Positions 9,509 through 17,772 of a stretch of 64,000 bases of DNA are shown here, one piece after another. Source of the DNA: PBB1 sp046154125. Its GTDB lineage: Bacteria; Pseudomonadota; Gammaproteobacteria; Burkholderiales; Burkholderiaceae_C. Within the stretch, counting starts at the first letter, position 1. The number at the start of each line of letters is the position of its first letter. The position numbers and the translations under genes were made by a program. The stretch lies in contig JBJXEJ010000009.1 in the NCBI GenBank assembly GCA_046154125.1, positions 5,800 to 69,799 of the forward strand. The letters are read 5' to 3'. The notes beneath the pieces are model-generated. The model made no database searches, was not told where the DNA came from, and worked only from the letters and a program-made list of their open reading frames with translations.

Positions 9509-10594
9509 TCAGAGCTTGATGCCCTGCATGTAGCGATCGAAGCTGGCTTCTGCAAAGCGGAACCAGAGGTTCTGCTCGCGGCGGAACGCGGAATAGTCGT
9601 CGTAGACCCTTTTCCAGTTCGGGTTCTTCGCGCTCAGCTCCTCGTACAAAGCCATCGACTGCTTGTAGGCCTCGTCGAGCACCGGTTTCGGGAACGGCAG
9701 CACCTTGACGCCAGCTGCCACCAGCGCCTTCAGAGCGGCCGGATTCTTGGCGTCGTAGTTGGCCTGCATGTCGACGTGCACGTGCGAAGCCGCCATCTCG
9801 ACGATGGTCTTGTACTCGGCAGGCAAGGCCGCATAGGCCTGCGTGTTGACGAAAAAATCGATCTGCGGTCCACCCTCCCACCAGCCGGGGTAGTGATAGA
9901 ACGGGGCGACCTTGTTGAATCCGAGCTTCTGGTCATCGTAGGGGCCAACCCATTCGACGGCGTCGATGGTGCCCTTCTCGAGTGCCTGGTAGACCTCCCC
10001 GCCGGGAATGTTCTGCGCCACGGCGCCCATGCGCTCGATCACGCGACCGGCGAAACCGCCAATGCGGATCTTCAAGCCCTTCATGTCGTCCAGAGACCTG
10101 ATTTCCTTGCGGTACCAGCCGCCCATCTGCACGCCGGTGTTGCCGCCGGGGAAACTGATGATGTTGTACTTGGCGTAGAACTCGCGTATGAGCCTCAGGC
10201 CATTGCCGCGGTACATCCAGGCCGTCATCTGGCGCGAGTTCAGTCCGAACGGGATCGCCGACCCGATCGCGAAGGTCTCGTCCTTGCCGAAGTAGTAGTA
10301 AGGCACCGTGTGCGCCATCTCGACGGTGGCCGCCTGCACACCGTCGACCACGCCGAACGGCGGCAGCAGTTCGCCAGCCGGATGCACGCTGATCTGAAAC
10401 CGGCCACCGGTCATCTCGCCGACCTTCTTCGCGAACACCTCGGCCGCACCGAAGATGGTGTCCAGCGATTTCGGAAAGCTGGACGCCAGTCGCCATCGCA
10501 GACTGGCCTGCGCGTGGACGATGGCTGGTGCGGTGCCTGCGGCGAGAACACCTGCCAGGCCACTGTGATGAATGAATCGACGACGTTGCATCAT
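9509..10594 (-). CDS. TRAP transporter substrate-binding protein (DctP family)
   Basis: A 361-residue periplasmic binding protein. The N-terminus MMQRRRFIHHSGLAGVLAAG, ending with AIVHA, looks like a Tat signal peptide (RRRFI). The mature part has YYYFGKDETFAIGSAIPFG and the family's conserved GGEVYQALEKGTIDAVEW. The start at 10594 follows AGGAG at 5 bases; longer frames would add residues before the leader. Its gene is on the opposite strand from the two permease genes and immediately follows pmbA in the same direction, so it is not in a simple dctPQM operon. Confidence 0.92.
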   Translation of the reverse strand: MMQRRRFIHHSGLAGVLAAGTAPAIVHAQASLRWRLASSFPKSLDTIFGAAEVFAKKVGEMTGGRFQISVHPAGELLPPFGVVDGVQAATVEMAHTVPYYYFGKDETFAIGSAIPFGLNSRQMTAWMYRGNGLRLIREFYAKYNIISFPGGNTGVQMGGWYRKEIRSLDDMKGLKIRIGGFAGRVIERMGAVAQNIPGGEVYQALEKGTIDAVEWVGPYDDQKLGFNKVAPFYHYPGWWEGGPQIDFFVNTQAYAALPAEYKTIVEMAASHVHVDMQANYDAKNPAALKALVAAGVKVLPFPKPVLDEAYKQSMALYEELSAKNPNWKRVYDDYSAFRREQNLWFRFAEASFDRYMQGIKL

Positions 10595-10623
10595 TCGCGC
10601 TCCTGTGCCCGGCACCCCGGGGC

Positions 10624-12021
10624 TCAACTGCCGGCGATCTTCATCGATTCGATCAGCACCGAGCCGATCGTCTTGCCGCCCATCGTGTAGGCGTCGGCAC
10701 CGACCGCGGCGATGCTCTGGAACATCTGCTTCAGATTGCCGGCGATGGTGATCTCGTGCACCGGGTAGGCGATGCGTCCGCGCTCGACCCAGAAGCCCGC
10801 TGCGCCGCGCGAGTAATCGCCGGTGACCTGGTTGACGCCCTGTCCCATCAGCTCGATGACGAACAGGCCGCGATCGAGCTTGCGCAGCATCGCCGGCAGG
10901 TCGTCGCCGGGGTGGGTCAGGCGACTGGTCAGCGTGAGATTCTGCGATCCTCCTGCATGCCCGGTGGTACGCATGCCCAGCTTGCGTGCCGAGTAGCTCG
11001 ACAGGAAGTAGCCCTGCGCCACGCCGCCCTTCACGACGTCGCGGGCACGGGTGACCACGCCTTCATCGTCGAACGGCGCGCTGCTCTTGCCACGCCCCAG
11101 GTGCGGGTCTTCGAGGATGTCGATGTGCCGGGACAACACGCGCTTGCCCAGGCTGTCGAGCAGGAAGCTCGACTTGCGGTAAAGCGCACCGCCACTCACG
11201 GCCTGCACATAGGCACCGAGCAGACCCGCCGCAACGGTCGACTCGAACAGCACCGGCACTTCGCAGGTCTTGACCTTGCGCGACTTCAGGCGCGACAGCG
11301 CACGCTCGGCGGCGTAGCGGCCCACCGCCTCAGGCTGCGCCAGATCCCCGGCAGCCCGCATCGAGCTGTACCAGGCGTCGCGCTGCATGTCGTCGCCATG
11401 GCGTCCCGGCAGCGATGCGATCGGCGCCACCGACAGCGAATGCCGCGAACTGGCATAGCCGCCACGAAAGCCGCGGCTGTTGCCGGCGAAGAAATGCGAC
11501 TGCTGCGCCGAGACGCCGGCACCTTCGGAATTGGTGATGCGCTTGTCGACGGTCAGTGCCGCCTGCTCGCAGCGCCGGGCAATCTCCGCGGCACCTTCCG
11601 CATCGATGTTCCAGGGGTGAAAAAGGTCGAGGTCCAGCATCGCGGCGTCTCCAAACGCCAGATCGGCCGCGTCTGGCAGCCCGGCCGCCGGATCCTCGGC
11701 GGTGAACCGCGCGATGTCGTGAGCCGCGCGCACCGTCTGCTCGAGAGCCGCACGGGAAAAATCCGAGGTGCTCGCATTGCCGCGCCGCTGGCCCATGTAG
11801 ACAGACACGCCGATCGACTTGTCCCGGTTGCGCTCCACGTTCTCGATCTCGCCCTTTCGCACCGACACCGACAGGCCCACGCCTTCGGACACCTCGGCTC
11901 CCGCATCGGTAGCACCGAGCGAGGCCGCGAACTTCAGCGCATCGTCGACCAGTTGCTGGAAGTCGTCGCGGCTGTAGGCGAATCCGGTGGATGAGGATGA
12001 CGGCGAAGTCGTGCTGGGCAT
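10624..12021 (-). CDS. pmbA: Metalloprotease PmbA (TldE)
   Basis: A 465-residue member of the TldD/PmbA family. With TldD it forms a heterodimeric protease acting on unfolded peptides, microcin B17 precursor and the CcdA antitoxin. PmbA itself lacks the zinc motif and none is seen here. GAEVSEGVGLSVSVRKGEIE and QGYFLSSYSARKLGMRTTG are characteristic. The ATG at 12021 is chosen over an upstream extension with no family match. tldD is not in the window. Divergent from darP, an arrangement common in Burkholderiales. Confidence 0.94.
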   Translation of the reverse strand: MPSTTSPSSSSTGFAYSRDDFQQLVDDALKFAASLGATDAGAEVSEGVGLSVSVRKGEIENVERNRDKSIGVSVYMGQRRGNASTSDFSRAALEQTVRAAHDIARFTAEDPAAGLPDAADLAFGDAAMLDLDLFHPWNIDAEGAAEIARRCEQAALTVDKRITNSEGAGVSAQQSHFFAGNSRGFRGGYASSRHSLSVAPIASLPGRHGDDMQRDAWYSSMRAAGDLAQPEAVGRYAAERALSRLKSRKVKTCEVPVLFESTVAAGLLGAYVQAVSGGALYRKSSFLLDSLGKRVLSRHIDILEDPHLGRGKSSAPFDDEGVVTRARDVVKGGVAQGYFLSSYSARKLGMRTTGHAGGSQNLTLTSRLTHPGDDLPAMLRKLDRGLFVIELMGQGVNQVTGDYSRGAAGFWVERGRIAYPVHEITIAGNLKQMFQSIAAVGADAYTMGGKTIGSVLIESMKIAGS

Positions 12022-12249
12022 GGGGTGTGGACGCAGGCTGAAGTGCTGGGTGCGGCAGGGGCCGTGACGGGTCGGATTGGCGTGGGTACCGTCGCAGAGA
12101 CGGAAATGCCGTGCGAATGCGGACTCGGGCGCTGAGGCCGAAACCTCATGGCTATGATACCGAGCGCATGTCCAGCGACGACGTTGTCCTGCACATCGCC
12201 CCGCGTCCTGCCCAGCACAGCGCGCAACCACGCACAGCCCCCACACGAC

Positions 12250-12816
12250 ATGCCACAGAACGACTCCGCGGACACTTCAGAAACCGAACCCATCCCGGCG
12301 TGGCTGACGCGCCCGAGCAAGACGCGGCGCAAGAAGGACTCGCACGACCTGCAGGACCTGGGCGTGGCACTGGTCGAGATGCCGGACAGCCGGCTGGTCG
12401 ACCTGCCGATGGACGAGATCCTGATGGACGCAATCCGTCAGTACCGTGGCACCAAGACACACGAGGGCCGGCGCAGGCAGATGCAGTACATCGGAAAGCT
12501 GATGCGCCGCACCGATCCCGAGCCGCTGCGCGAGGCGGTGGCCGCGATGCAGCTCGGGCATGCGAAGGACGCCTTGGCGCTGCACGACGCCGAACGCTGG
12601 CGTGCCGAGCTGATCGCCAGCGACGACGCGCTGACCGAATGGACCGCACTGCGCCCGCAGGCCGACGTTCAGCAGTTGCGCAGCCTGATCCGCGCGGCAC
12701 GCAAGGACGCATCGGTGGCGCCCGAGCAGCGCAGCGGCAGGGCGTTTCGCGAGCTGTTCAAGTTCATCCGCCAATACCCGACGCAAATACCGGCCACATC
12801 GGCCGACGACGCGTGA
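12250..12816 (+). CDS. darP: Ribosome-associated protein DarP (YjgA, DUF615)
   Basis: A 188-residue protein that aids late assembly of the large ribosomal subunit. Family marks are PSKTRRKKDSHDLQDLG near the N-terminus and GTKTHEGRRRQMQYIGKLMR in the middle. The start MPQNDSAD is taken from the family N-terminus; an in-frame ATG at 12148 would add an unrelated leader. A TATGAT box at 12153-12158 lies about 90 bases upstream but lacks a good -35. The gene runs into mog with a 22-base gap. Confidence 0.92.
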   Translation: MPQNDSADTSETEPIPAWLTRPSKTRRKKDSHDLQDLGVALVEMPDSRLVDLPMDEILMDAIRQYRGTKTHEGRRRQMQYIGKLMRRTDPEPLREAVAAMQLGHAKDALALHDAERWRAELIASDDALTEWTALRPQADVQQLRSLIRAARKDASVAPEQRSGRAFRELFKFIRQYPTQIPATSADDA

Positions 12817-12838
12817 CGTCCCCCGACGAGAGATCCAC

Positions 12839-13444
12839 ATGAGTGAAGTCACCTCCCCCGTTTTCGACACCGTGCGCATCGGCATCGTGTCGATCAGCGA
12901 CCGGGCCTCGTCCGGCATTTACGAGGACAAGGGCGTGCCGGCGCTGAAGGACTGGCTGTCGCGCGCCGTGATCAATCCCGTGGAGTGGGAAACGCGCCTG
13001 ATCCCTGACGATCTGGACGGCATCCGGGCGGCACTGTGCGAACTGGTCGACGATGCCGGCTGCGACCTCGTGCTGACCACCGGAGGCACCGGCCCGGCGC
13101 CGCGGGACGTCACGCCCGAGGCGACGCTGGCGGTGGCGCACAAGGTGATGCCAGGCTTCGGTGAGCAGATGCGCAGCATCAGCCTGAATTTCGTTCCGAC
13201 CGCGATCCTGTCGCGGCAGGTCGCGGTCATCCGTGGCAAGACGCTGATCATCAATCTGCCGGGGCAGCCGAAATCGATCGCCGAGACGCTGGAGGGCCTG
13301 GCCGCAGCGACACCCCCGGTGCCGGGCATCTTCGCGGCCGTGCCCTACTGCATCGACCTCATCGGCGGCCCATACTTCGAGACCGATCCGGTCATCTGCA
13401 AGGCATTCCGGCCGAAGACGGCGCTGCGTCCGAAGCCACAGTGA
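12839..13444 (+). CDS. mog: Molybdopterin adenylyltransferase MogA
   Basis: Adenylylates molybdopterin before MoeA inserts molybdenum. The 201-residue protein has IGIVSISDRASSGIYEDKG at the N-terminus and TTGGTGPAPRDVTPEAT at the dithiolene/AMP site, as in E. coli Mog. The length and the GIYEDKGVPAL segment fit MogA better than the shorter MoaB. AGAGAT lies before the ATG. It is convergent with cysE and probably cotranscribed with darP. Confidence 0.94.
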   Translation: MSEVTSPVFDTVRIGIVSISDRASSGIYEDKGVPALKDWLSRAVINPVEWETRLIPDDLDGIRAALCELVDDAGCDLVLTTGGTGPAPRDVTPEATLAVAHKVMPGFGEQMRSISLNFVPTAILSRQVAVIRGKTLIINLPGQPKSIAETLEGLAAATPPVPGIFAAVPYCIDLIGGPYFETDPVICKAFRPKTALRPKPQ

Positions 13445-13475
13445 ACCGAGCACGCCGGACACGCTTGCACTGCCA

Positions 13476-14243
13476 TCACTTCATCATCTGCTTGAAATGC
13501 TCGGCGTCAAAGGCCTCGGCAGGTTGCGCTTCACGGTGCACCTCGCAGCCGGGCTGAGCGGCCGACAGTGCCTCGATGGCGGCCCACAGCAGCGCGATCT
13601 GGTGCGCCGAGCCAGCCGCGTTGTCGATCAAGCCGCGCATCGCCTGCGCCACCGGATCGTCACCCTGCGTCACGCCGTAGGCTGAAAAGCCCATGCGTGC
13701 CGAGGCTTCTTCGCGCGCCGCATCGGCCCGCGCTTCGATGATGCGAGCCGGAATACCGACCGCCGTGGCGCCCGGCGGCACCGGCTTCAGCAGCACCGCG
13801 TTCGATCCGACGCGCGCGCCATCGCCGACCGTGAAGCCGCCCAGCACCTTGGCGCCCGCGCTGACAACCACACCCTTGCCCAGTGTCGGATGGCGCTTGC
13901 TGCCCTTGTAGAGCGACGTACCGCCCAGCGTCACGCCCTGGTAGATGGTGCAGTCGTCGCCGATCTCGGCGGTTTCGCCGATCACGACGCCCATGCCGTG
14001 ATCGATAAAGACACGACGCCCTATCACCGCGCCCGGATGGATCTCGATGCCCGTGAGGAAGCGCGACACATGCGAGGTGAAACGCCCCAGCCAGTGCCAC
14101 TCGTTCACCCAGCAGGCGTGGGCCATGCGATGCAGCGCCAGTGCATGCAGACCCGGATAGCAGGTCAGCACCTCGAGCTTCGAGCGCGCGGCCGGGTCGC
14201 GCTCGCGGATGCAGGCGATGTCTTCGCGCAGGCGTGTGAACAT
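13476..14243 (-). CDS. cysE: Serine O-acetyltransferase
   Basis: Makes O-acetylserine from serine and acetyl-CoA, the committed step of cysteine synthesis. The 255-residue protein has an N-terminal helical part and then the left-handed beta-helix built of hexapeptide repeats (GAVIGRRVFIDHGMGVVIGE, DDCTIYQGVTLGGT). HPTLGKGVVVSAGAKVLG and DGARVGSNAVLLKPVP form the acetyl-CoA site. The C-terminal tail of about 80 residues is longer than in short-form CysE. It lies 90 bases downstream of trmJ on the same strand, probably cotranscribed. Confidence 0.96.
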   Translation of the reverse strand: MFTRLREDIACIRERDPAARSKLEVLTCYPGLHALALHRMAHACWVNEWHWLGRFTSHVSRFLTGIEIHPGAVIGRRVFIDHGMGVVIGETAEIGDDCTIYQGVTLGGTSLYKGSKRHPTLGKGVVVSAGAKVLGGFTVGDGARVGSNAVLLKPVPPGATAVGIPARIIEARADAAREEASARMGFSAYGVTQGDDPVAQAMRGLIDNAAGSAHQIALLWAAIEALSAAQPGCEVHREAQPAEAFDAEHFKQMMK

Positions 14244-14333
14244 GGAAATGCGGAATGCGAATGAGGCCGCGAGTTTAGCGACGCGACTTCCGGACCGACC
14301 CGGGTGCGGCTTCGAGACTGTCCCGGCGCCGCC

Positions 14334-15104
14334 TCACTCCGCCTTGGTGCCGCTGCGCGTCTGCGCGGTCGAGACGGCACGAGCGATGCCCCGCAGGATG
14401 TGCACCTCCTCCTGCGTCAGCTGGGCCCGGTTGAGCAACTGGCGCAGCCGCGGCATCAGCTTCTGCGGTGCCTGCGGATTCAGAAACCCGAGGTCGACCA
14501 GGACCTTTTGCCAGTGATCGAGCGTGCCCTGCACCGCCACGGCGTCGGCCAGCGCTGCGTCGGCGGTGCGCGAGACGACCTCGAAGCCACCCAGCGCCTG
14601 CCGCCAGTCGTAGGCGATCAGCTGCACCGCCTGCGCCAGGTTGAGCGAACCGTAGCCCGGCGCCGTGGGGATGCTGAGGCAGGCGTGGCACAGGTACACG
14701 TCGTCGTTGCTCATCCCGTAGCGCTCGCATCCGAAGACGAATGCGACCCGGTGAGGTTGCGAGACCAGCGTCGAGAACAACTCGCGTGGCGCATGCGTCG
14801 GCGGGCCGAAATCACGGGGCGTCATTGCTGTCGCGCAGGCGTAGGTGACGCCGTCAAGCGCCTCGGCGAGCGTGTCGACAACGCGCGCGCCGCCGAGGAC
14901 ATCGAGCGCACCGCTGGCCAGAGAAATCGCATCGGCCTTGCCCTTGACGTTCGAGTAGCGCGGGGCGACCAGCACCAGCTCCGAGAAGCCCATGACCTTC
15001 ATCGCTCTCGCCGTCGCACCCACGTTACCCGGGTGGCTCGTGTTCAGCAGCACGAAACGCGTGGTGTCGGCGGTCGGGATCAACGGAGCATCTAGGGTTT
15101 GCAT
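14334..15104 (-). CDS. trmJ: tRNA (cytidine/uridine-2'-O-)-methyltransferase TrmJ
   Basis: A SPOUT-class methyltransferase for the ribose at tRNA position 32. The 256-residue protein has VLLNTSHPGNVGATARAMKVMG near the N-terminus and VFGCERYGMSNDDV plus SLNLAQAVQLIAYD, the trefoil-knot S-adenosylmethionine site. A frame beginning with TTG at 15140 exists; the ATG at 15104 is preferred because the family starts just before this motif, though neither start has a convincing ribosome-binding site. Divergent from suhB. Confidence 0.93.
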   Translation of the reverse strand: MQTLDAPLIPTADTTRFVLLNTSHPGNVGATARAMKVMGFSELVLVAPRYSNVKGKADAISLASGALDVLGGARVVDTLAEALDGVTYACATAMTPRDFGPPTHAPRELFSTLVSQPHRVAFVFGCERYGMSNDDVYLCHACLSIPTAPGYGSLNLAQAVQLIAYDWRQALGGFEVVSRTADAALADAVAVQGTLDHWQKVLVDLGFLNPQAPQKLMPRLRQLLNRAQLTQEEVHILRGIARAVSTAQTRSGTKAE

Positions 15105-15217
15105 GGGGTGACCGCTAAAATCTTGATTATCGGAAGTCAATGCGGCACGAAATCAAGCCGCCGATCCCGGTCCGCTCTTTCTTCCCGCCAGTCCCCACCA
15201 CACCACAGGGTTGCACC

Positions 15218-16231
15218 ATGTCGCAAGCGCTTCATCCGATGCTCAACATCGCCATCAAGGCGGCACGTACCGCCGGGGCGTTGATCAATCGCGCATCGAT
15301 GGACGTCGACCTGCTGCGCATCAGCAGCAAGGCACCGAACGACTTCGTGACCGAAGTCGACCAGGCCGCCGAACGCGCGATCATCGAGGTGCTGCTCGCC
15401 GCGTACCCGGGTCACGGAATCCTGGCCGAGGAATCAGGCAGCGAGCACGGTGCGAAGGACAGCGACTACGTGTGGATCATCGATCCACTCGACGGCACCA
15501 CCAATTTCATCCATGGCTTTCCGGTCTATGCGGTGTCGATTGCGCTCGCCTACAAGGGCCAGGTGCAGCAGGCGGTGGTCTACGACCCGTCGCGCAACGA
15601 CCTCTTCTACGCGTCGAAGGGCCGCGGTGCCTTCCTCAACGACAAGCGGCTGCGCGTTTCCAAGCGCATCCGCATGTCGGAATCGCTGATCGGCACCGGC
15701 TTTCCTTTCCGCAAGGGCGACAACTTCAAGCGCTATGTGCAGATGTTCGAGGCCGTGATGCAGAACTGCGCCGGTCTGCGGCGACCGGGTGCCGCAGCTC
15801 TCGACCTGTGCTACGTGGCGGCGGGCGATTACGACGGCTTCTTCGAGACCGGCCTCAGCCCGTGGGACATCGCCGCGGGTTCGCTGCTGATCACGGAGGC
15901 AGGTGGACTGATCGGCAATTTCACTGGCGAATCAGACTACCTTTACCAACGCGAGGTCGTGGCAGGCAACCCGAAGATCTACGGCCAGCTGGTGCAGACG
16001 CTGGCGCCCTACACCCGCGTGATCAAGGCCGAATCAGGTTCGACTTCCTCGGTCGCCGCTGCGGCGACTCGCGCCGAGGGCGACGCCGATGTGACGCCTG
16101 AACAGGCACTGTCGACATCGCTGGGGCTGGCCGACGGGGTCAGTGAACCCGCACCCGCCACACCGAAAAAGCCGACTGCGGTACGCATCCGCAAGGCCGA
16201 TCTGAAGCCCAGGGACGACGCGCCGTTTTGA
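15218..16231 (+). CDS. suhB: Inositol-1-monophosphatase SuhB with C-terminal extension
   Basis: A Mg-dependent inositol monophosphatase that in E. coli also acts with NusA/NusG in rRNA antitermination. Metal-site motifs are all present: EESG, IIDPLDGTTNFIHGFP and SPWDIAAGSLLITEAGG. The 337-residue product exceeds the E. coli protein (267) by about 70 residues. The extra tail from about residue 268 is Ala/Thr/Pro-rich, then basic (KKPTAVRIRKADLKPRDD). The ATG at 15218 is chosen because the family begins MHPMLNIA-like there. Abuts the convergent SDR gene. Confidence 0.95.
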   Translation: MSQALHPMLNIAIKAARTAGALINRASMDVDLLRISSKAPNDFVTEVDQAAERAIIEVLLAAYPGHGILAEESGSEHGAKDSDYVWIIDPLDGTTNFIHGFPVYAVSIALAYKGQVQQAVVYDPSRNDLFYASKGRGAFLNDKRLRVSKRIRMSESLIGTGFPFRKGDNFKRYVQMFEAVMQNCAGLRRPGAAALDLCYVAAGDYDGFFETGLSPWDIAAGSLLITEAGGLIGNFTGESDYLYQREVVAGNPKIYGQLVQTLAPYTRVIKAESGSTSSVAAAATRAEGDADVTPEQALSTSLGLADGVSEPAPATPKKPTAVRIRKADLKPRDDAPF

Positions 16232-16945
16232 TCAGAAACGCTCCGACCACGGTCGCACGTCGACCTCCCAGGTCCAGGCGCTGCGATGCTGCGAAAGCAG
16301 GTGCAGGTAGGTCAGTGCAATGGCGTCCGGGTCGAGTTGCGAGTCGGCCTGGAGGGGCGATCCGGCGCTAGGCGAGGCCGTTGACCGGATCAGTCCGTCA
16401 ACGATCACGTGCCCCACATGAATGCCCTGCGGCCCCAGTTCCCGCGCCAGGCTTTGCGCCAGCCCGCGCAGCGCGAACTTGCCCATGGCGAAGGCTGCCG
16501 ATTGCGCAAAGCCCTTGACGCCGGCGGTTGCTCCAGTGAACAGGATCGCACCCTTGCCCGAGGGCAGCATGCGCCGGGCAGCCTGCTGCGCGACATGGAA
16601 AGCGCCCAGCGCGGTGACCGCCACCGAATCTCCCATGGCCGCAGGATCGATGTCGATGAACCTTCCCGGCACGCGCCGGCTTGCGTTGTAAACGACCACC
16701 TCGGGCGCAGCGCCGAAATGATCGGTCGCGCGATCGAACAGCGCGGCGACGCCGGCCGGATCGGTGGCATCGCAGCGCAAGGCTTGCGTGCCGATCTCGT
16801 CGCAAGCGGCCTGCAGGTTTTCAGGCTGACGCGCTGCCATCAGCACCTGCATGCCGCCCTCGCGGCTGAAGACGCGGGCCAGACTGGCGCCGAGCCCCGG
16901 GCCCGCGCCGACGATCAGCGCACTGCGGTAGGGCGTGAACGTCAT
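16232..16945 (-). CDS. Short-chain dehydrogenase/reductase family protein
   Basis: A 237-residue SDR with the cofactor motif GAGPGLGASLA near residues 13-23 and VVYNAS (the NNAG-equivalent). The usual Tyr of YxxxK is not present: the region after GATAGVKGFAQ reads SAAFAMGKFALRG, with Phe where Tyr is expected and the Lys kept. Activity as a normal oxidoreductase is therefore uncertain. The ATG overlaps the stop of the GST gene (ATGA), so the two are probably translationally coupled. Substrate unknown. Confidence 0.86.
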   Translation of the reverse strand: MTFTPYRSALIVGAGPGLGASLARVFSREGGMQVLMAARQPENLQAACDEIGTQALRCDATDPAGVAALFDRATDHFGAAPEVVVYNASRRVPGRFIDIDPAAMGDSVAVTALGAFHVAQQAARRMLPSGKGAILFTGATAGVKGFAQSAAFAMGKFALRGLAQSLARELGPQGIHVGHVIVDGLIRSTASPSAGSPLQADSQLDPDAIALTYLHLLSQHRSAWTWEVDVRPWSERF

Positions 16946-17661
16946 GGCCGCGACCCGATGGTGGATGCGTCCTGCCCGAACAGCACCTTCCGGGACGCCT
17001 CGTCGACCACCGGGGAGGAACTGACTTCCGCGGCCCGCGCGTAGGCCCGCAAGGTGCCTGGCCGGCGGCGCACGCGCTCGAACCACGCCGCCAGGTGCGG
17101 GAAGTCGGCCAGGTTCTGACCCTGCTTTTCGTGCGGCACCACCCACGGGTAACTTGCCATGTCGGCAATGGAATACCCGCCTGCGATGAATTCGTGGCCG
17201 GCTTTGGCCATCTCACCCAGATGCTTGTTCAGCACCGCATACAGGCGCGCCGTCTCCTTCACGTAGCGGTCGATGGCGTAGGGCAGTTTTTCCGGCGCGT
17301 ACTGGACGAAATGGTGGTTCTGGCCGGCCATCGGCCCCAGCCCGCCCATCTGCCAGAACAGCCACTGCAGCGCCATGTTGCGACCGCGCAGGTCCGCCGG
17401 GATGAAGCTGCGCGTCTTGTCGGCCAGGTACAGCAGGATCGCACCGGACTCGAAGACCGACAGTGGCTCGCCACCATCGGCCGGCGCATGATCGACGATC
17501 GCCGGCATGCGGTTGTTCGGCGAGATGCGCAGGAAGTCGGGCTGGAACTGCTCGCCGCGGCCGATGTTGACCGGCACGATGAGATACGGCAGGCCGCACT
17601 CCTCGAGGAACATCGCGATCTTGTGGCCGTTGGGCGTGGGCCAGTAGTAGAGGTCGATCAT
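16942..17661 (-). CDS. Glutathione S-transferase family protein (YfcG/Ure2p-like)
   Basis: A 239-residue GST opening with MIDLYYWPTPNGHKIAMFLEE-type sequence, typical of the Nu-class/YfcG group that reduces disulfides with glutathione. It has NNRMPAIVD and SVFESGAILLYLADK in the thioredoxin-fold half and a helical C-terminal half with YSIADMASYPWV. It precedes and overlaps the SDR gene by four bases. A role in oxidative or electrophile stress is inferred from the family only. Confidence 0.9.
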   Translation of the reverse strand: MIDLYYWPTPNGHKIAMFLEECGLPYLIVPVNIGRGEQFQPDFLRISPNNRMPAIVDHAPADGGEPLSVFESGAILLYLADKTRSFIPADLRGRNMALQWLFWQMGGLGPMAGQNHHFVQYAPEKLPYAIDRYVKETARLYAVLNKHLGEMAKAGHEFIAGGYSIADMASYPWVVPHEKQGQNLADFPHLAAWFERVRRRPGTLRAYARAAEVSSSPVVDEASRKVLFGQDASTIGSRP

Positions 17662-17772
17662 GGGATGTCTCCGATGCGCTCAGGCGGCTCGCCCAAGATC
17701 GGGCGGTTCGACGGTCATTCTGAAATGACTTGCGTTTCCGCGCCGGAGCAAGGACTCGGATCCGGCCGGGCC

